Of a stretch of DNA of 64,000 nt, positions 47,300 to 60,592 are shown piece by piece. The position numbers and the translations under genes are program-made. Every line of letters begins with the position of its first letter. Within the stretch, counting starts at the first letter, position 1. The notes below the pieces were generated by a model, which was not told the DNA's origin, ran no database searches, and saw only the letters and a program-made list of their open reading frames with translations. The DNA comes from Epiperipatus broadwayi (taxonomy: Eukaryota > Onychophora > Udeonychophora > Euonychophora > Peripatidae), in NCBI GenBank assembly GCA_028023455.1, contig JAQFVV010006549.1, forward strand, positions 370,001-434,000, in the 5' to 3' direction.

Positions 47300-48154
47300 T
47301 TATATTTTTGACAGCAGTTCCCTCCTTATTTTTCTCATGCTACATCACCTGATGACTGGTTCGAACTAGCCTTTAATTAAATATCCACTTAGTAAATTAT
47401 TTGTTATAGCTAAATCTGGATTTAAAGGTCTATTATTTCGATTGACATCATAACTATATCTAGGGATAAAAGATATATTCCAAAGAGAGTGGCCATAGCA
47501 CTTAGTATGAAATTTATGCCTGTCTGAATTTTATAATTGATCTTAGTTATTAATTTTAAATGGGTCAAGTTTTGCTAAAGATTTGTTTTTAGAATGAAGT
47601 GTTAAAACTGATAAACAACTTACTGCTTGTGTAATTTTAGACAAACAATAGAACTGGAAATTATTTAACTTGAAAATTATTTAAATGAATATTGAAAAAT
47701 AAGTAAATAATTATTTAGAATGAATATTGAAAAATAAGTAATTTTATAAATTTAAAATTATTCTGCTATATATATAAATTTTAACTACACAATTAGGTTT
47801 ACTTCAGTTTTAACAAACGTAAATGAATATGTGCATATATAAATATTTAAGACTGTATTTTTATATTAATAATTAATAGGATGATTATATATGCACATAT
47901 TCACTATATTCTAAGTACACTCAAAGTTTTAAAATTAAAGAAACACACGCCATCTGAGTGCAACGAAATATACTATTATAGAAGATAATAGGTGAAACAG
48001 GTCTAACTGTTTCAATATATATATATATATATATAATCATTAAAAGCATAAAACTAAACTAGTCAATAAATATCAAAATTACCCTAAATTCAGAATCCAA
48101 CCAGACTAGCCAAGAAAATAAACTTTAAAACCCTACCAATGGTTTTAGTGCTAC

Positions 48155-48575
48155 AAGCAGACTTTTCAAGTGTAAAATACTACAAAATAATGACATAGTT
48201 ATACGAAACATTACCGCAATTCCAATAAAGATATTTCATTCTGAACCAGCACACAACAGATGGTTCAGATCATCATCTCCCACACACATGTTTAATCAGC
48301 ATTCATCAGATTTTTCAAATCCTTATATCCCACATATATATATAATCAGTGCTCCAAGCACTGATTATACATGTGTGTGGGAAATGATCTAGACCATCTG
48401 ATGAGTGCTGGTTCAGAACGAAATGCGTATATTGGAAATCTTTTTTTTTTACATGTGTGTGATCATGGTGTCGGTTGTATGAGATAGAGTGGATAGCAGA
48501 AAGGAGCTTGAAAGTCTGTATTCAGATCCTCTATATTACAACTAGACTCCTGGTATGTAAAATATGAATGATTGT
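48155..48575. repeat. Family S head-to-head dimer
   Basis: Both orientations of family S meet at a short palindrome ('aatcagtgctccaagcactg', about 48340-48365). The right half ends with the B-box-like 'tattcagatcctc' and 'tagactcctggtatgt'. The junction differs from that of the dimer at 36.0 kb, so the two palindromes arose independently. Confidence 0.75.
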
Positions 48576-49904
48576 ATTAAAAATTTTGGAATATACAAAG
48601 AAATTACATATCAACCTATTATAACGGAAAAAAGAGTTTCAATTTCCATTGATTCTCTGAGATTATAAATAGTCTATATCCATGAAGAATGAAAAACAAA
48701 AGCAAAATTCAAATTTATTGATATGTTATAACAATTTCATTTCAATCGATCTAAATCTAAACTATCACAATAAAGCAAACAACCACTCAAATTAATTACC
48801 CTGTAAAAGAGTTTGACATCACACACAATCTGCAAAGTGTAGAAATTTACAGGCATAATATTTATAGAGGAAACTATGTAACCTTACGTGTTGGTATGAA
48901 ATTTTTTTTTATATAAAAGAAATCACTGACAAAATTATTTTTAAGAAAAATTAACATCAATATTATTTGTACTATTTTTTAAATAAATAATTTTTTTTTC
49001 ATCCCAAACATAAAGATTTTTTGGAGTGCCATTGTGTTTGTAAAATTTTTACTGAAACTATTCCCTTTATTACTACATTCAGATTAATCATAAATTAACA
49101 TCAGAAAAAAAAAACCTATTTTTACTCTTTAGGAAGAATCTAGTTTACATGTTCTGACAAAAATTGATCAATATGACCAAAAGTTATTAAAATAATCTAT
49201 ACAAATTTTTACAAAACCTGATTAGTTAAATAAAGCAGCACTATTTGGAAATAGTTATTGAAAAAGAAAATAACTATTTAAATCTCCTCGAGCAATGACC
49301 GCTAAGAATGTAAAAAGATACAAGAATAAAGGATTTAAAGTAAGATATTCTTATAATTTAAAAGTGAAACCTCTGAAGAATGAGAATTACAATTACTTAG
49401 AAATATTGGTTAATATTAAATTTTATTTTTTTTGGCAAAAAATCATTTTATTTAAAAAAAAACTTTCAGATTCAGAGATTTGCACGTATTTTATAAATCC
49501 AATCAATGTAGTTTAAAATCATATACACTCAAATTTTTTGTAAAACACCATTTGACCATTAACACACATGAAATAATACACACACACGCATATATATAGA
49601 GAGAGATTCCACCTTTATTGTTAAAAGGATGTTGCCTTGACAACAGTTTGAAATTTTTGATTGTTATTGATATTGGGATTGTCTAATATATATATATTAC
49701 AATTTGATCTACAAATGTCCAACTTACTGCTTTCACAGCTGTTGCTAAGAATCATTTCAGATAAATACTTATATGGTTATTAAGAATCATTTATTAAATT
49801 AGAACTCATCTTTTGCTCAGATATAAATTTTAAATCGTAGTTAAATATTAATAAATCTGCTTTTTTTAATTAAATAGAAATATATAAAACAACTCTTTTT
49901 TTTT
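48576..49904. other. AT-rich DNA, no gene recognised
   Basis: A chance 73-codon ORF at 49295-49516 has Lys-rich low-complexity content. No repeat family recognised. Confidence 0.45.
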
Positions 49905-49998
49905 CCATGTGTCAAAGCATCGGCCGGGAAGCGTGCCGCAAATCCGGGACAACTGCTTGTAAGGCAGCTGTGCTGATCACTCGATCCCCAACACTTGA
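49905..49998 (-). mobile_element. tRNA-like SINE copy 4
   Basis: Minus strand: 'tgttggggatcgagtgatca', the CTGCCTTACAAGCAG anticodon arm, 'gtcccggatttgcggcacgc', 'cttcccggccgatgc' and a poly(A) (T9 on the plus strand). A short direct repeat AACAACTC flanks it (just left of 49895 and near 50003), a probable target duplication. Confidence 0.8.
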
Positions 49999-50152
49999 CT
50001 AACAACTCAATTTCCCCTTCCTTTTTTGTATTTGTATCTCTTTATGTGTATTTTAAAGTTCTACTCTCCCACATATTTTTGAAACATAATAATTAATATA
50101 TTTATGTGAAATGATTGGTATCAAAGTTGTGAGAGGAGAAAGTTTGACACTT

Positions 50153-51430
<1,278 letters not shown>

Positions 51431-52221
51431 AAATAAAATGCTAGTCACATTTTAATTGTAGTAAAATCTGTTCCAATCAAACAAAAGCTTTTAGAGTGAT
51501 TAGCTAATAGAACATATACTTTTTTATGATTTTTACAAGTGTAAACACATACAATGACATTAAAATGAAAAGCATAATTTGCTATGTAAAACTTTGTTGT
51601 TTTATCTTTGGCTATAAAATTTGGTACTAATTTTTGTTTAAAAGGTACTAATTTTTGTTTAAGAGTTCCTTCCTAGCTGCATATATTACAATGATTCTAA
51701 TTATGAACTATCAAACTTGAATTTAAAATTTAATTGACTTTTTTCTGCACTTCAAAATTTTCCCTTCCCATCTCTAGTGGAAATCAGAGTTAATATTTTA
51801 ACATTTTTATTTAGAATTAAAATCTATATTTACTATCATGAAGCAATAAATTGGTTTATTAGAAATATAAATTTACAAATGAAAAACGTCCTAAAAATAA
51901 ATATAAGTGATATAATATGAAATCATAAGCTATTGAAGAAAAAAGTAAATTAATAAAATCTTTGTTGAATGATTTTATTTTTAAAATGTAAACAAATAAT
52001 TATAAAGTTATCATAAATCTATTAAATTCTGTTCTAAATTTTAAAATTGCATTAATAATTGTAAAAATATCACAAAAGTTTTGAAATATACTGTTTGATT
52101 GAAAGTAATGATTGTAGTTTTTTTATTATCAATACTTGGATTATCTAAACTTGTATATTAAATAGTGAAACATATTTTTAAAAATATAAGTGCAAACATA
52201 AATCCATTTCTTTTTTAGTAA
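51431..52221. other. AT-rich DNA, nothing recognised
   Basis: A 19-bp phrase 'ggtactaatttttgtttaa' is tandemly duplicated near 51622-51662; otherwise featureless. Confidence 0.5.
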
Positions 52222-52225
52222 TTAC

Positions 52226-53749
52226 TGTGCCACTATAAATTGACACTATGTCTACATTTTTTCTAAGATTATCTAAGTTACAATGATCAGTATAAGGGCG
52301 CCACTAGACCTATAGCCTAGCACTCAGATGAGAAGCAACTTCAATGATCATAGTGATAATTTATTTACTATAGCAGTCACCTAATAGATTTTAAAATGTA
52401 ATCTTAAGCAGACAAAGCCAATTGTACTTTGATGAAACAAAATGGGCACTTAGATTAAAACACAGAGGCACTTAATTAAAGTTTAAATACTTATTATATT
52501 TTTTTCTCTTATTAATAGCTTTTCTAATTTTTTTTGGGGGGCTCTCCAAATAACTTGATCAGAAATTTACAAAGAAAGCCAAATGAAAATATTATTTCAA
52601 TTCTTTTTTTTTATTTTAATAATTACAATACCTAATTAACCATTTAATATCGTTCCTGAGGGAGCCTGTGCTACACAAACACTATGAGAGACAGCAATCC
52701 AAAATTTATTCTGGATGTCTGTCCATGTAGGTGTGACTGAAGGTTGACTTACTATTGAGAAAGGAATTATCTTGCCTCATTCAAGCACTCTCCATTTTAC
52801 GATTAATAATTCTATTCAAATATTAAAAAATGGTGCAAATGACCACTGTTTGCTTGCAATTGTTGAACATCTCTATTTCAAACATCAGATTCTGACAAGA
52901 GGTTTCTGTGTTTACTTATTGTCAAAACTTTTAACTTAACCCTTTTATCTCTTCCACTCTCCCTGTTTGACTTTCTAGATCGAGTAGTTAACATTTATTT
53001 TTGATTTAAAACTACACATATTTTGATCAAAATAAGTGAAGGAAAATTATAAATAAAAAAAAGCAATTTTGATTAATAAAAAGTTAGTAACATAAAAGCC
53101 TACCCCTCTTTTTTCTTAATACAAAATGATATAAAAATAATAATTCCTCATAAAACCCACCTCCACTGTTGAAACTTTTTATACACTTAAGTTAATGGAG
53201 TCTACTACTCCATTATGCCAATCCAAAGAAAAGTTTTTTAATAAACGTTCATAATTACCCTGATGGAGAAGTGGTTCAACTTTCACCAGGTGGTCTAAGT
53301 TCTTATATGATTTTTCTTGAGATTGTTGATATAAATCATCTGCTTGTTCTACTGGCTTTTTTTTATCTCCTTGGCTAGGTTGATAAATCTTTTCTTCTCA
53401 TGGTTGACAATCACTCCGGTAGCTCTATGTGTGGCTATGAGATGCAATTCCCTGAGGAAAAAGTTCTGATGTCCTTAACTGGAGAACATTTTCAATTTCT
53501 CTCCAAGGTGCTTGTCAATATACAAGTCCCAGTTATCAAAACAAAAGGCACCTCCAGAATTTATATATTTTTATTTTTATTTACTATGGATTTAAATAAA
53601 TAATTAAAATGAAGAAATTCTGATTTCTTTAAGATAGATAAAGTAACTACTATAAAAAATATTTCAAAAATTATTTTAAAATAATTAGTAAGTATGCACT
53701 TTTAATAAAATGAAATATATATATATGAGATAACAGAATATACATCTCA
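52226..53749 (-). repeat. 3' LTR of the Gypsy element
   Basis: About 1.52 kb. Aligns with 57641-59434 along its length, from 'actataaattgacactatgt' to 'tgagataacag...catctca'. Lacks ~290 bp present in the other LTR near 58950-59250. Contains a TATA box on the minus strand (53176-53183). Confidence 0.85.
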
Positions 53750-53882
53750 TTGCTCACTCTCTTGTAAAAATAATAATAAAAATTATAAAAAAAACTTTAA
53801 TTATCCCACATGGTCTTTTGTTCCTTTCTTTTTAAAAGGGTTTTAGGCTCTGTGCTTTATACACCCCTTTCTTACCCTTCTT

Positions 53883-54760
53883 TCACTGTACTATAAATGC
53901 ATTGTGTCCACATTTTTGAATGGTCTTGTATGGACCTTCTAACAAGGGAAAAAAGTTTATATTGGTTATAACTTGGTTTACTAACTGTCTGTGTTTTGAT
54001 AAAAAAAACAGTCTCCTATCCCAAAGTGTGTATGCCATCTCTTTTTTCCTCTGTTCAGCTTTTTTTTCCAATCAGTCTCTAGTGAAACTTCTATCCCCCC
54101 TTATATTAATTTCTTTGTTTTCAGTGGGTATGTGATATTTAGGAAGTGAAGGCTTGACCTGACTATAAGCCTGTAGACTTGTGATATGTATAATTGATCT
54201 TTATTATTTGAGTTAATACCATAAAACAGACTACCCAATACCTTCATAACCCTTTCACATGGATTAGTCTGAGGGCTCTAAATAGAAGTTAGAATATAGT
54301 GCATCTTTTCCTGCTGTACTTATATTGTCCATCCATTTCACACAAAAGTAGTTCCATAATTGTTCAAAATTGTACAAGGTTTCCCAACTTGGGTAAACTA
54401 CTTCTTTTTTAAGAGTGGTAAAATAACTATTAGTGTCAGCTCCATGCAAGATGTAAGCTTGCACTAATTTTGAAAAGACATATGTCAGTAATAAATATCT
54501 ATATTGGTGAAACAATGGTAAAGGACCATAAAAATCAATGGCAGTAACTTATTCAGGTTTTTAGATCCTATGGGTAATATTTTCCCAGAATAATTCTTAT
54601 TAGCTGGTTTATTTTGGTGACATTCATGAGAATTCTGCATAATAGCAATAATAGATCTGTACATATTTAGCCAATAATACCACCACTGTAAGAGCTTATT
54701 TATTTTAAGTAAGCTGTAATGCCCTTATGACCTGTGCATATAATTTATTAACCATTCTCT
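53883..54760 (-). pseudogene. Gypsy integrase, broken
   Basis: Minus-strand fragments give the integrase in order: an H-H-C-C zinc head ending in 'NCHECHQNKPANK' (about 54600-54640); the catalytic core start with 'AIDFYGPLPLFHQYRYLLLT' (about 54480-54540), which holds the first Asp; a degenerate remainder of the core (54264-54515); and the C-terminal G-P-Y module 'LLEGPYKTIQKCGHNAFIV' (53883-54071). Stops and frameshifts separate them. In an active element it would insert the cDNA. Confidence 0.8.
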
Positions 54761-55189
54761 AAAATTTTGGGCATAACTACTTTCCAACAGACCATTCCAT
54801 TCTTAACCTAAAATGTCAACAACCTGTTTGTTATTTTATATTGATGTAGTTTGTTTTACCATCAAATGGAAATCCTCAGCTGTCTGGGGTTTGCATTAAT
54901 ACAACATTGCATCAAATTTTTGCATGTGATATCAGTTGTTTGTAAAAATTTCAATCTCATCATTATTCCTTTCTACAGATATATCTGGATCCTTTATAAG
55001 AGTAGTTAATCGAGCTCTCTCTAAAGTTAAGGTTTGGTCTCTATTCAGAATCAGATTTTTGTTTAATATGTCTGGGACTACATTATCCCTCCTGGGACAA
55101 TGGACTAGCCAGTAGTTAAATTTATGTAAGTATAAAGCTCATCTAAAAACCTATCATTAGTTAAAAAGCTCTTGTTTATAAATTCTAAA

Positions 55190-55335
55190 CTCTTATGATC
55201 CATAATTATAATGATATTGGACCATAGTAGTAAATGCATTTATTTAAAGCCCATATAACAGCCAATGCTTTTCTTTCAGTTATCATATAGTTTCTTCTGC
55301 TGGGTTTAAGATCCTGCTTAAAAAATACAGGACTT
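55190..55335 (-). pseudogene. Gypsy RNase H fragment
   Basis: Minus strand reads 'RRNYMITERKALAVIWAL', the conserved N-Y-x-x-T-E-x-E/K-A-L-A-V block of Gypsy RNase H, followed after a gap by 'DHKSLEFIN', its D-H-x-x-L motif with the catalytic Asp. Located between RT and integrase as expected. Confidence 0.8.
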
Positions 55336-55514
55336 ATGGTATTTTTTCTTTATTCTCATGAAGTATTACCACCTCCAATCCCATTTCAGTGCTATCTATT
55401 TGCATTATTTTTGCTAAAATCTGGATAGGCTAGTGTAACAGGTCTTAAATTTTTTTCTTTAATTTTGTTGCATGCCTTACATTGTTTTTCTGTCCACTCC
55501 TACTGACTTTCTTT

Positions 55515-56078
55515 TTAAAATAGTTGTACCAGCACTTTAGGGTCTGTGGGAAAATTCTTGTAAATTCTTTGATAAAAATTGCATATCCCTAAGAATGACC
55601 TAATTTGTTTTCTATTCATAGGTTGTGAAAATCTATCAATATCTTCATTTTTGTCAGGATTTTGTTTTCTATTCATAGGTTGTGAAAATCTATCAATATC
55701 TTCATTTTTGTCAGGATTAGATTTCATATCTTGAACACAAATGAGATGTTCCAGAAAAATAATCTTGTGTTGCACTATACTGCTATTTTTAGATTTATTG
55801 TGATTTGTTTCTGTTGACACTCCTGAACAAATATGGCTAAATTTCCAAAGGTTCTTGGAGAGACCGTGATGCTATCACAACATTGTCCATATAGTACATG
55901 ATGAATTCTTTTACTTCTTGAACAATATCTGATCCAAATATCACTGTAATCCTAAGCCACTATTAATAAGCCCAAACAAAACTAATTGAAACACATATGT
56001 ATATCCCTCATAGTGAAATGTGGTGTATTTTCAGTGTTCCACATGCAGTACCTTCTGCCAATAACTCAATGTTAAATC
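55515..56078 (-). pseudogene. Gypsy reverse transcriptase, palm and thumb
   Basis: Minus strand in order: 'DLTLSYWQKVLHVE' (block with the first catalytic Asp), 'GLINSG', 'MYYMDNVVIAS', which is the Y-x-D-D box with the second Asp changed to Asn, then 'IIFLEHLICVQDMKSNPDK' and 'RSFLGICNFYQRIYKNF', the F-L-G and N-F-Y-R-R-F-I-x-N-F motifs of Gypsy RT. A 57-bp perfect tandem duplication lies at 55604-55717. The Asp to Asn change alone would abolish polymerase activity. Confidence 0.85.
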
Positions 56079-57345
56079 AAAAGATGAAAAATAATTATAG
56101 CAAATAATTATTTAGAGTGTGGCAAGAAATTGATAAAGAACTATACATAAAATGTGGGATAATTTCAAACAGTATGATAAACATTAATGCGTATATTTTG
56201 GCATGTAGAAAGGCAAGAAAAGATGTGAAGGGACATAGAAGCTGAAGGTATAGAAAAGAAGAGGGGGTTGGATATAGAAAGTTTTTTAAACAAATGGTGA
56301 ATTTAAAAAAGTGTGATCAAATATCACATTCAGAAATACCACATTACATGTATAATAAAGAAAACATGCCAAAAAATATACAAAATAGATTAATGACATG
56401 TATGTGCAAAGGGTTGGAAAAAATATTGGAAGCACTTAGAGATGAAGAAAGCCTACAGAAAAAAAGGAACAAGAAGAACAACAACCCAAATTTTAAATGT
56501 GGTCATTGAAGAAGAAGAAAAGGTTCAGATAATGGCTAAACAAACCTGCCCAGTGATCAAGTAAAAGTATAGGTATTCAAGATACACTGCTGGATTCAGG
56601 TCTCCATAATCTCCAACAAATGTTAAACCAAATTAGAAGTCAGAAGGAGACAATACAGATGTTACCATTATTTATCAGAAATAAACATGGAAAATGGTAA
56701 AAGAATCAAGATGGATCCTAGGCAAGAATATGGGAAAATACAAGTGAGAAGGAAAAAATATAACATATGTTATTATCAATGACATGGTCAATAAAGTAAT
56801 TTCAAGTATCCAACTGGGACAAAAATCAATTATAGTGAGAAGTTAATAATAATAGAAAATTAAAAAGTCCCATTTAATAATCATAGTTGACAGAATAATA
56901 GTAAGTTAGCATATATTGTAGCAGACAACACATATAAAGTGATAGAGAATAAAATAAGCAAGTTAGGAAGGAATAGTAATAACTGGAAAAGTCAACTTAA
57001 AAAAGATATGGCAACACTCAAGTGTTTACCACAAAACTCAGGATTATAAAGGATTATGTATATCATATAAAAGTAAAATCCAAAAGTCATTTTCATGACA
57101 GCTCATACTCAGTTCCAATCTAATACAAAGATGACATAAATAAACAAATACAACATATGAAAAACTGGGGTGTCATGAAAAATCAACAGCCCCCATATAT
57201 AAACCTCTGGTGTATTGTAAAAAAAACATCTCTATGAGAGTATGTTTAGATATGCATCAGTTAAATGCCATTACTATACCTGCCCAGGATATGCCATAGT
57301 GTATAACAGATTTGCTGTTGGAATTTCAGGGGAAGAATTTCTTCC
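56079..57345 (+). pseudogene. Inverted Gypsy segment: gag-like and N-terminal RT
   Basis: Unlike its neighbours this stretch is coding on the plus strand. At 57120-57350 the frames read 'HMKNWGV', 'EKSTAP', 'RVCLDMHQLNAITIPAQDMP', then 'ITDLLLEFQGKNFF', the Gypsy RT N-terminus up to the point where the minus-strand fragment (DLTLSYWQ...) begins. Upstream, 56294-56509 encodes a Lys/Asn-rich 71-residue piece of gag-like composition ending CGH. Breakpoints near 56079 and 57345 reconnect the RT if the segment is flipped. Confidence 0.75.
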
Positions 57346-57640
57346 ACCTTAAGAAATATATGTAAACACTTCTCCATGCTTTTTGTGTATTCAAATGGGG
57401 TCTCCTCTGTCTATCCTTCAAATGTTTTGAAATGTCTTGCAATTTTATTTTACAAAAAAATATTTTCAAACTATCTCAAAACTCAAAAACCTCCCCTCTT
57501 GAACACTATGTCACTTTCTTACCAACACCTGAACTTTCCTCAACTAATTCTTGATTTTTACCTCTGACTGTTCACTCTTTTATCAAGCCCTACATGTTGG
57601 GAATCTATTTTTCCACATTTTCTCTACCTCTCAGCCTATA

Positions 57641-59434
57641 TGTCACTATAAATTGATACTCTGTCCACATTTTTTCTAAGATTACCTAAGTTATAATGAC
57701 TAATATGAGGGCACAGCTAGACCTATAGCCTAGCATTAGATTTTGAAGCAACTTCAACAATTGTAGTAATAATTTATTTGTATGCAATGGTCACCTAATA
57801 GATTTTAAAACATAATCTTATGTGGACTTGGGTAATTATACTTTGATGAAACTAAATGGACATTTAATTATTAAACTAATAAGATAGATTAAAACACAGA
57901 GGCATTTAAGTAAAATTTATATTTTTTCTTTTATTAATAGCTTTTCCAATTCCTTTTTTGGGGCTCTCCAATTTATCTTGATCAGAAATTTATGAAGAAA
58001 GTCAAATAAAAATATTTCCATTCCTTTTTTTTTTATTTTAATAATTATGATTCTAATTAATCATTTAATATCTTTCCCAAAGAAACATGCACCACAGAAA
58101 CACTATGAGAGACAGCAATCTAAATTTATTTTGGATGTCTGTTCATATAAGTGTGACTGAATATTGATTTACTACTGAGAAAAGGGATTATCTTGCCCCA
58201 TACAATTGATATATCAATTTTATTGAAATCTTAAGGAATGGTATAAATGTCCACTGGTTGCTTGCATCCATTGATCATTCTTATTTCAAACATTAGATTC
58301 TGACAAAATGTTCCTGTAATTGTCAAAACTTTTAATTTAACCCTTTTGTCTCCCTCCACTCTCCCTGGTTGACTTTCTAGATCAAGTAGTTAACATTCAT
58401 TTTTGAACTTATTTTGGACAAACAATTTTGATTAATAGAAAGTTAGTAACATAAAAGCCTACCCCCTTTTTTTACTTAATGCAAAATGATATAAAAATAA
58501 TAATCCCTCAGAAAACCTACCTCTGCTGTTGAAACCTTTTATACACTTAAGACAATGGAGTCTACTACTTCATTACACTAATCCAAAGAAATGTTCTTTA
58601 TTAAAAGTCCATAATTATCCATGATTGATTAATGGCTCAACTTTGTCCAGGTGGTCAAAGTTCTTATATGATTTTTTTTGAGACTGCTGGCATGAATCCT
58701 CTGTTGTTCCATTGGCTTTTTTTATTCCCTCAGCTAGCTCAATAAATCTTTCCTTCCCTTGGTTGATGATCACTCGGGTAGCTCAGGTGGTGCTATGAGA
58801 TGCAATTTCCTAAGGGAAAAAGTTCTGACGTTTCTTAGTTGGAGAACATTTTCTTGGCACGATTTAATATTTTGTTTTAAATCTTTCTCCAAGGTGCTTT
58901 TCAACATACACATCCCAGTAAGTTAAACAAAAGGCAACTCCATAATTTATATTTTGTTTTTTCCTCACAAACAGAATTCACATTTAGCATTTTTAAGTTT
59001 AGACACATTTTTACATTTCTAATTTTTTTTTTTTTTGTGGTCGTTTTCTATTTAATTAGTTGAAAACATTCTGGTTCAATTAGCATAATAGATTGACTCC
59101 AGCAATATATTTAATTACAAAATACTTTTATTATCTCAAATTTCAACAATAACTAAAATCTATACTTTTTTCTTCCCCTATCCCATGATTTTCCAAGAAT
59201 TACAATTTAAAACAAAAAAAACTTTTAGGAAAAAAAATCTCAAGATCTAATATCTTGATTTATCATGGATTTAAATAAATAATTAAAATGAAGAAATTGT
59301 AATTTCTTTGGGATGAGTAAAAATGAACTTAAAAAATTATTTCAAAAATTATTATTTTAAAATAATCTAATAAATTCATAATAAAGTAAACTATTTGTGT
59401 GTATATATATGAGATGGCAGAAAATTCTATCTCA
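57641..59434 (-). repeat. 5' LTR of the Gypsy element
   Basis: About 1.79 kb, the longer of the two LTRs. The minus strand starts TGAGATAGAATTTTC, has a TATA box (GTATAAAAGG, 58536-58543) 0.89 kb in and ends TTTATAGTGACA. The first ~24 bp form a small palindrome (TGAGAT...ATCTCA) in both LTRs. Confidence 0.85.
58536..58543 (-). promoter_or_regulatory. TATA box of the Gypsy 5' LTR
   Basis: Minus strand AAGTGTATAAAAGGTTTC, conserved in the other LTR (53176-53183, AAGTGTATAAAAAGTTTC). Its distance from the LTR start (0.89 kb) matches the TATA position in elements A, B and C. Confidence 0.65.
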
Positions 59435-59438
59435 TTAC

Positions 59439-59975
59439 TATATGAATATTTTGTAAATATAGTCATAAATATTTAGATAAAATATGAAATTATATATATA
59501 TATTTGCTCATTGTTAATAACAAGCAAAGAAGACATTACAGGTTTGTTTATATGATCAAGATCAAAGAATATCCCAAGCGGTAACTTTTTAAGACTTTGG
59601 TAGCTTCTTTATAGTTTTTCTGTGGATTATTCTGTAGACTGTTGACATTTTTTTGTCAACTAATAAATCAATATTTCTGTTACTGCCAAATGAACATAAC
59701 ACTAACAAAGTAATGCTAAAGATATCTAAAAGAAAGTGACAAAGACAAAGTATAGCATTGCTTTATATTATTCTGCAATACATCAGATCTCAGAAGCATT
59801 GAGGTAATAATGATATTTTAAAAATTAAAATGAAAGTTTATCAAAATACTGAAAATCTAAATAATAAAATTTAATAATCAATTCAGTTTATTTATCTCTT
59901 TTTATTTTTAGTGGTGCAAATGTTGAACTTTTTTTGTTTGAAACCATTTGTTTTGGAAAATATATTTTTTTTTAA
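59439..59975. other. AT-rich DNA, nothing recognised
   Basis: No supported feature apart from a (TA)n run near 59492-59502. Confidence 0.5.
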
Positions 59976-60066
59976 TGTCATAGCATCGGCCGGGACGCGA
60001 ACCTGCAACCCGGGCAACTTCCTGCAAGTGCAAGGCAGTCGCGCTGACCTCTCGACCACCAATGCA
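59976..60066 (-). mobile_element. tRNA-like SINE copy 5
   Basis: Minus strand: GCATTGGTGGTCGAGAGGTC, then an anticodon arm with a small duplication ('gccttgcacttgcaggaagt'), 'gggttgcaggttcgcgtccc' and GGCCGATGC, followed by TATGACATT and poly(A). It preserves best the acceptor pairing GCATTGG/CCGATGC and the GC-rich arms, so it is probably one of the younger copies. Confidence 0.8.
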
Positions 60067-60410
60067 AGACTAATATAATAAATTTTATCTATGAATCAAA
60101 GAAATCCAAATTCGAGAGCAGATTACTATTGATGTTAGAAAATAACTTAGCAAAAGAACTAAATAAAATTTATGAACGTTATCAATGAATATTCTGCTTC
60201 TGATCTGATAAAATTGTTCTCTCCCCCAAAACTAGTTTAATTTTATTAATAAATAAATTACCTTCATAATTAGCTTAAATAATTTAATTATATTTAATAC
60301 AATTGCTTTGCTTCATTTTTTAAAACTCATATACGAGATTTGTGTTGAAAGTAATGGTTTGGTTAAAATAAAACATTTTAATCATTTAAAATCTATAGAA
60401 TTTCTTTATG

Positions 60411-60592
60411 GAGTGTAATATAGGGTATATGAGCACAGACTTTCAGATGATCCATCACTCTCCACTCTATCTAATAACACTGATACACTCAAGCACATAT
60501 ATGCTGAAAAGATAAATAATCACCAATATACGTATTTCATGCTAAACCAGCAATCATCAGTTGGTCCAGATTATCATCTCCCACACATAATA
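60411..60592. repeat. Family S fragment
   Basis: Runs from 'taatatagggtatatgagca' through 'gtccagattatcatctccca'; equivalent to the first half of the 14.6-kb and 42.0-kb copies, same orientation. Confidence 0.75.

Larger units (their letters stand above)
44569..48014 (-). mobile_element. Element B: 3.4-kb solo giant-LTR candidate
   Basis: On the minus strand begins TGAAACAGTTAGACC and ends CTGACCATTACA, again TG...CA, with ATAT directly outside both ends within (TA)n (44561-44568 and 48015 onward). The minus strand has a TATA box 0.72 kb from the 5' end followed by a long leader-like region of balanced composition (about 46880-47290), unusual in this window. It contains two separate tandem arrays. 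No protein domain is recognisable. Same architecture as A and C although the sequence is largely different. Confidence 0.6.
52222..59438 (-). mobile_element. Ty3/Gypsy LTR retrotransposon, rearranged
   Basis: Two LTRs (52226-53749 and 57641-59434) flank a 3.9-kb internal region. The tetramer TTAC lies directly outside both outer ends (52222-52225 and 59435-59438), a 4-bp target duplication. LTRs are TG...CA. On the minus strand the internal region gives RT, RNase H, zinc-binding integrase head and integrase C-terminus in the Gypsy order. The 56079-57345 segment, holding gag and the N-terminal RT, is inverted. All frames are broken and the LTRs have diverged clearly, so it is old. A purine-rich tract (ACAAGAGAGTGAGCAA, minus strand) precedes the 3' LTR. 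Confidence 0.88.

Noticed and set aside
37535-48014. Elements C and B as the two LTRs of one retrotransposon
   Set aside because: They are in opposite orientation, differ in sequence and length, and each has its own TG/CA ends with ATAT flanks.
53920-54135. Plus-strand 71-codon ORF
   Set aside because: Antisense of the Gypsy integrase C-terminus, whose G-P-Y motif reads on the minus strand.
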